Translations under genes and position numbers: made by a program | The notes under the pieces: model-generated | Told to the model about the DNA's origin: nothing | Seen by the model: only the letters and a program-made list of their open reading frames with translations | The model's database searches: none | Shown here: positions 62,673 through 64,000 of the stretch, piece after piece | Layout: each line of letters starts with the position of its first letter | Numbering within the stretch: the stretch's first letter is position 1 | Source of the DNA: Bacillus nitratireducens | GTDB lineage: Bacteria > Bacillota > Bacilli > Bacillales > Bacillaceae_G | Reading direction: 5' to 3' | Assembly: GCF_001884135.1 (NCBI RefSeq) | Contig: NZ_MAOC01000091.1 | Location: 62,001 to 126,000 of the forward strand | DNA: 64,000 nucleotides

Positions 62673-63443
62673 TCAAAAGCTAGAATTAGAACCGATAATG
62701 ACAGTAGCGTCCATTTCCTTGTTTCTAGCCACTTTTGCGCTAAGCCCAGCAGCAGCAAAGATTTCACAGGCCTGAGGTGCCTGAACTTCGCTCGCCTCTA
62801 TCAAAAGATGTCCATCCAAAGCTAACCAGAGTAAAGCTTCTTCTGCGACTCTTCGCAGAATGTTAAGACCATCCTCACCTCCGTCAAGCGTCACATTTGG
62901 TTCATGTAGGCGTGCCTCCCGGGGGAGAAACTTTATTATTTCGGTAGGAACATAAGGTACGTTCGCGACTAGGATATTTACATGGCCCTTAAGTGAGTCT
63001 GGTAGAGCTTTATACAAGTCACCTTCAAAAGCATGACCGCCAAAATTCGTTACATTACGGCTAGCGCATTGTACTGCGATAGGGTCAATGTCAACAGAAT
63101 ATAATTCAACTCGTCCCAAAGCTGATGCCAGTGCGGCACCCACAGCACCTGATCCACAACATAGATCAACAATGATATCGCTAGAACGTGACAGAGCCTC
63201 TGTTTGATGAACAAGGAACTCGGTACGTTTACGCGGTACAAAAACGCCTCGATCCACTTCTATTCGTAGACCACAAAACTCCGTGTATCCAACAACGTAT
63301 TCCAGAGGTAAACCGTTGACTCGCATTTCTACCATTTTCATAAGGTCCTCTGGAGTTAGTGCCTCTGACATAAGTAACCGGGTCTCATCTTCTGCAAAAA
63401 CACAACCGGCACTTCGAAGCTTGCTAACTATATATTTTTCCAT
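62673..63443 (-). CDS. PrmC/HemK-related SAM methyltransferase
   Basis: About 256 residues. The PrmC-like N-terminal helical domain is short. Core: VDRGVFVPRKRTEFLV, SAM-binding IIVDLCCGSGAVGAAL, acidic end ELYSVDIDP, and ANVPYVP in place of the N-P-P-Y motif that positions glutamine in PrmC (as in the 'PrmC-related' subgroup). So a protein-N5-glutamine or related N-methyltransferase; the true release-factor PrmC normally sits beside prfA, which is not here. Start uncertain (ATG at 63443 or 63449, weak ribosome-binding site). GC content looks higher than its neighbours, hinting at transfer. Confidence 0.78.
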   Translation of the reverse strand: MEKYIVSKLRSAGCVFAEDETRLLMSEALTPEDLMKMVEMRVNGLPLEYVVGYTEFCGLRIEVDRGVFVPRKRTEFLVHQTEALSRSSDIIVDLCCGSGAVGAALASALGRVELYSVDIDPIAVQCASRNVTNFGGHAFEGDLYKALPDSLKGHVNILVANVPYVPTEIIKFLPREARLHEPNVTLDGGEDGLNILRRVAEEALLWLALDGHLLIEASEVQAPQACEIFAAAGLSAKVARNKEMDATVIIGSNSSF

Positions 63444-63455
63444 TTTCATATCCAA

Positions 63456-63774
63456 AAAGAAATTTGTTTTATTCTCTATATTATCTCACCACTTTTGATA
63501 AAGTTTGTTTGTAATTCAAAATTCGTTAAAAATAGCTAATATCCTTCTTCAATAATCCGGCTCTTACATCAACTTTAATCTGATGGACATATTCATCTAT
63601 GACCACCTCTTTCCCTTGTATATAGAGCATTGTTTTCAATTTCAGTTCAAAATGAAATAACATTTCAACATAGACTATCAATCTACCTATTCATTACGAA
63701 AACCAACTATTAAATATCTGAATTTTCTATATATTGAAAGGTATTACTCAAACAACCTCGAATATTGTAATACA
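63456..63774. other. Gene-free interval
   Basis: Between divergent genes; AT-rich, no ORF or repeat until the palindromic repeat at 63775. Confidence 0.5.
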
Positions 63775-63824
63775 GTGAAACTTTAATCAGCGTGGGGCTT
63801 TGTTCATCCCCCACTGATTATTAG
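63775..63824. repeat. Dispersed palindromic repeat, copy 2
   Basis: Nearly identical to 4754-4802: both open GTGAAACTTTAATCAG and end CCCACTGATTATTAG; this copy has one extra base and TTTG for TTTC in the loop. Immediately followed by a second small hairpin CCCGC-AAATA-GCGGG (63825-63839). Confidence 0.75.
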
Positions 63825-63868
63825 CCCGCAAATAGCGGGATAAACATACATAAGGAGGTTGATCTATT

Positions 63869-64000
63869 TTGTTTCGTTCATTTACAAATGGATGTGTTGC
63901 CCTTGTGCAGCGTTTCTTGCCAGAACCGTTTATTTTATCATGTTTATTAACTGTTTTCGTTATCTTCTTCGGCATGTTTGCCACGCACCAAACACCGGTA
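63869..64000 (+). CDS. Short-chain fatty-acid transporter (AtoE-like), N-terminal part
   Basis: TTG start ten bases after AAGGAGG. The 44 visible residues, LFRSFTNGCVALVQRFLPEP then FILSCLLTVFVIFFGMFATHQTPV, match the N-terminus of AtoE-type short-chain fatty-acid carriers: an amphipathic lead with the conserved F-L-P-x-x-F and the first membrane helix. Cut by the window's right edge. Confidence 0.75.
   Translation, partial: MFRSFTNGCVALVQRFLPEPFILSCLLTVFVIFFGMFATHQTPV

Noticed and set aside
1-64000. CRISPR array, tRNA or rRNA genes, intact insertion sequence
   Set aside because: No spaced direct repeats, cloverleaf or rRNA-like sequence noticed, and no transposase frame; only recombinase debris at 33287.

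Overview
The window looks like chromosomal DNA of a Bacillus cereus-group bacterium. The base composition is AT-rich (roughly 35% GC by eye), ribosome-binding sites are strong GGAGG types, and TTG/GTG starts are frequent. Gene content agrees: an S-layer-homology protein, an alpha/beta small acid-soluble spore protein fragment, a NETI-motif protein, CapA and VanY-like lipoproteins, a RocB-like M20 peptidase and several short dispersed palindromic repeats. No rRNA, tRNA, CRISPR array or intact insertion sequence was seen.

Left part (1-31.5 kb): ordinary and accessory chromosomal genes. In order: a cut-off secreted glycosidase-like gene; an SMI1/KNR4 immunity protein with the orphan C-terminus of a polymorphic nuclease toxin; a CPBP membrane protease; an erythromycin-esterase-like lipoprotein; a sensor-domain membrane protein with a one-piece histidine kinase/response regulator; a penicillin acylase; a 1,139-residue HEAT/DUF4132 protein; a DnaD-like protein; a TetR/MFS pair; a frameshifted DNA-alkylation-repair gene; an SLH protein; a CapA/VanY pair; MFS/NETI genes; a MarR/MFS operon; a serine hydrolase; and a cupredoxin.

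Patchwork zone (30.6-34.3 kb): a hydrolase lacking its N-terminus, a conspicuously GC-rich beta-lactamase-fold esterase, a broken serine recombinase joined tail-to-tail to half a spore-protein gene, and small orphan genes. This is the left border of an acquired island.

Island (34.4-54.4 kb): a complete class I lanthipeptide locus. A 46-residue precursor (50239-50379) has an epidermin/gallidermin/clausin-type core ending in Cys-Cys. Behind it, on the minus strand, are LanB (dehydratase), LanT (exporter), LanC (cyclase), LanD (cysteine decarboxylase, predicting a C-terminal S-aminovinyl-cysteine), LanF-E-G (immunity), a BceAB-like transporter, LanR and LanK. A LanP-type subtilase faces them from the left. 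Directly divergent from the precursor gene is a four-gene ComQXPA-like quorum-sensing module: a 57-residue pheromone precursor with Trp at its penultimate position, an isoprenyl-transferase-like ComQ, a ComP-like kinase and a ComA-like regulator, all overlapping. This pairing of an isoprenylated-peptide quorum system with an epidermin-type lantibiotic in a B. cereus-group background is the most interesting feature. The pheromone gene also precedes comQ, the reverse of the B. subtilis order.

Right part (54.5-64 kb): a decayed 850-bp border, then a GNAT acetyltransferase, a YrzF-like kinase, a metalloprotease pseudogene, a RocB-like peptidase with an IclR regulator and divergent amino-acid permease, a VOC protein, a PrmC-related methyltransferase and the start of an AtoE-like short-chain fatty-acid transporter. 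All functions come from reading motifs by eye; no database search was run.
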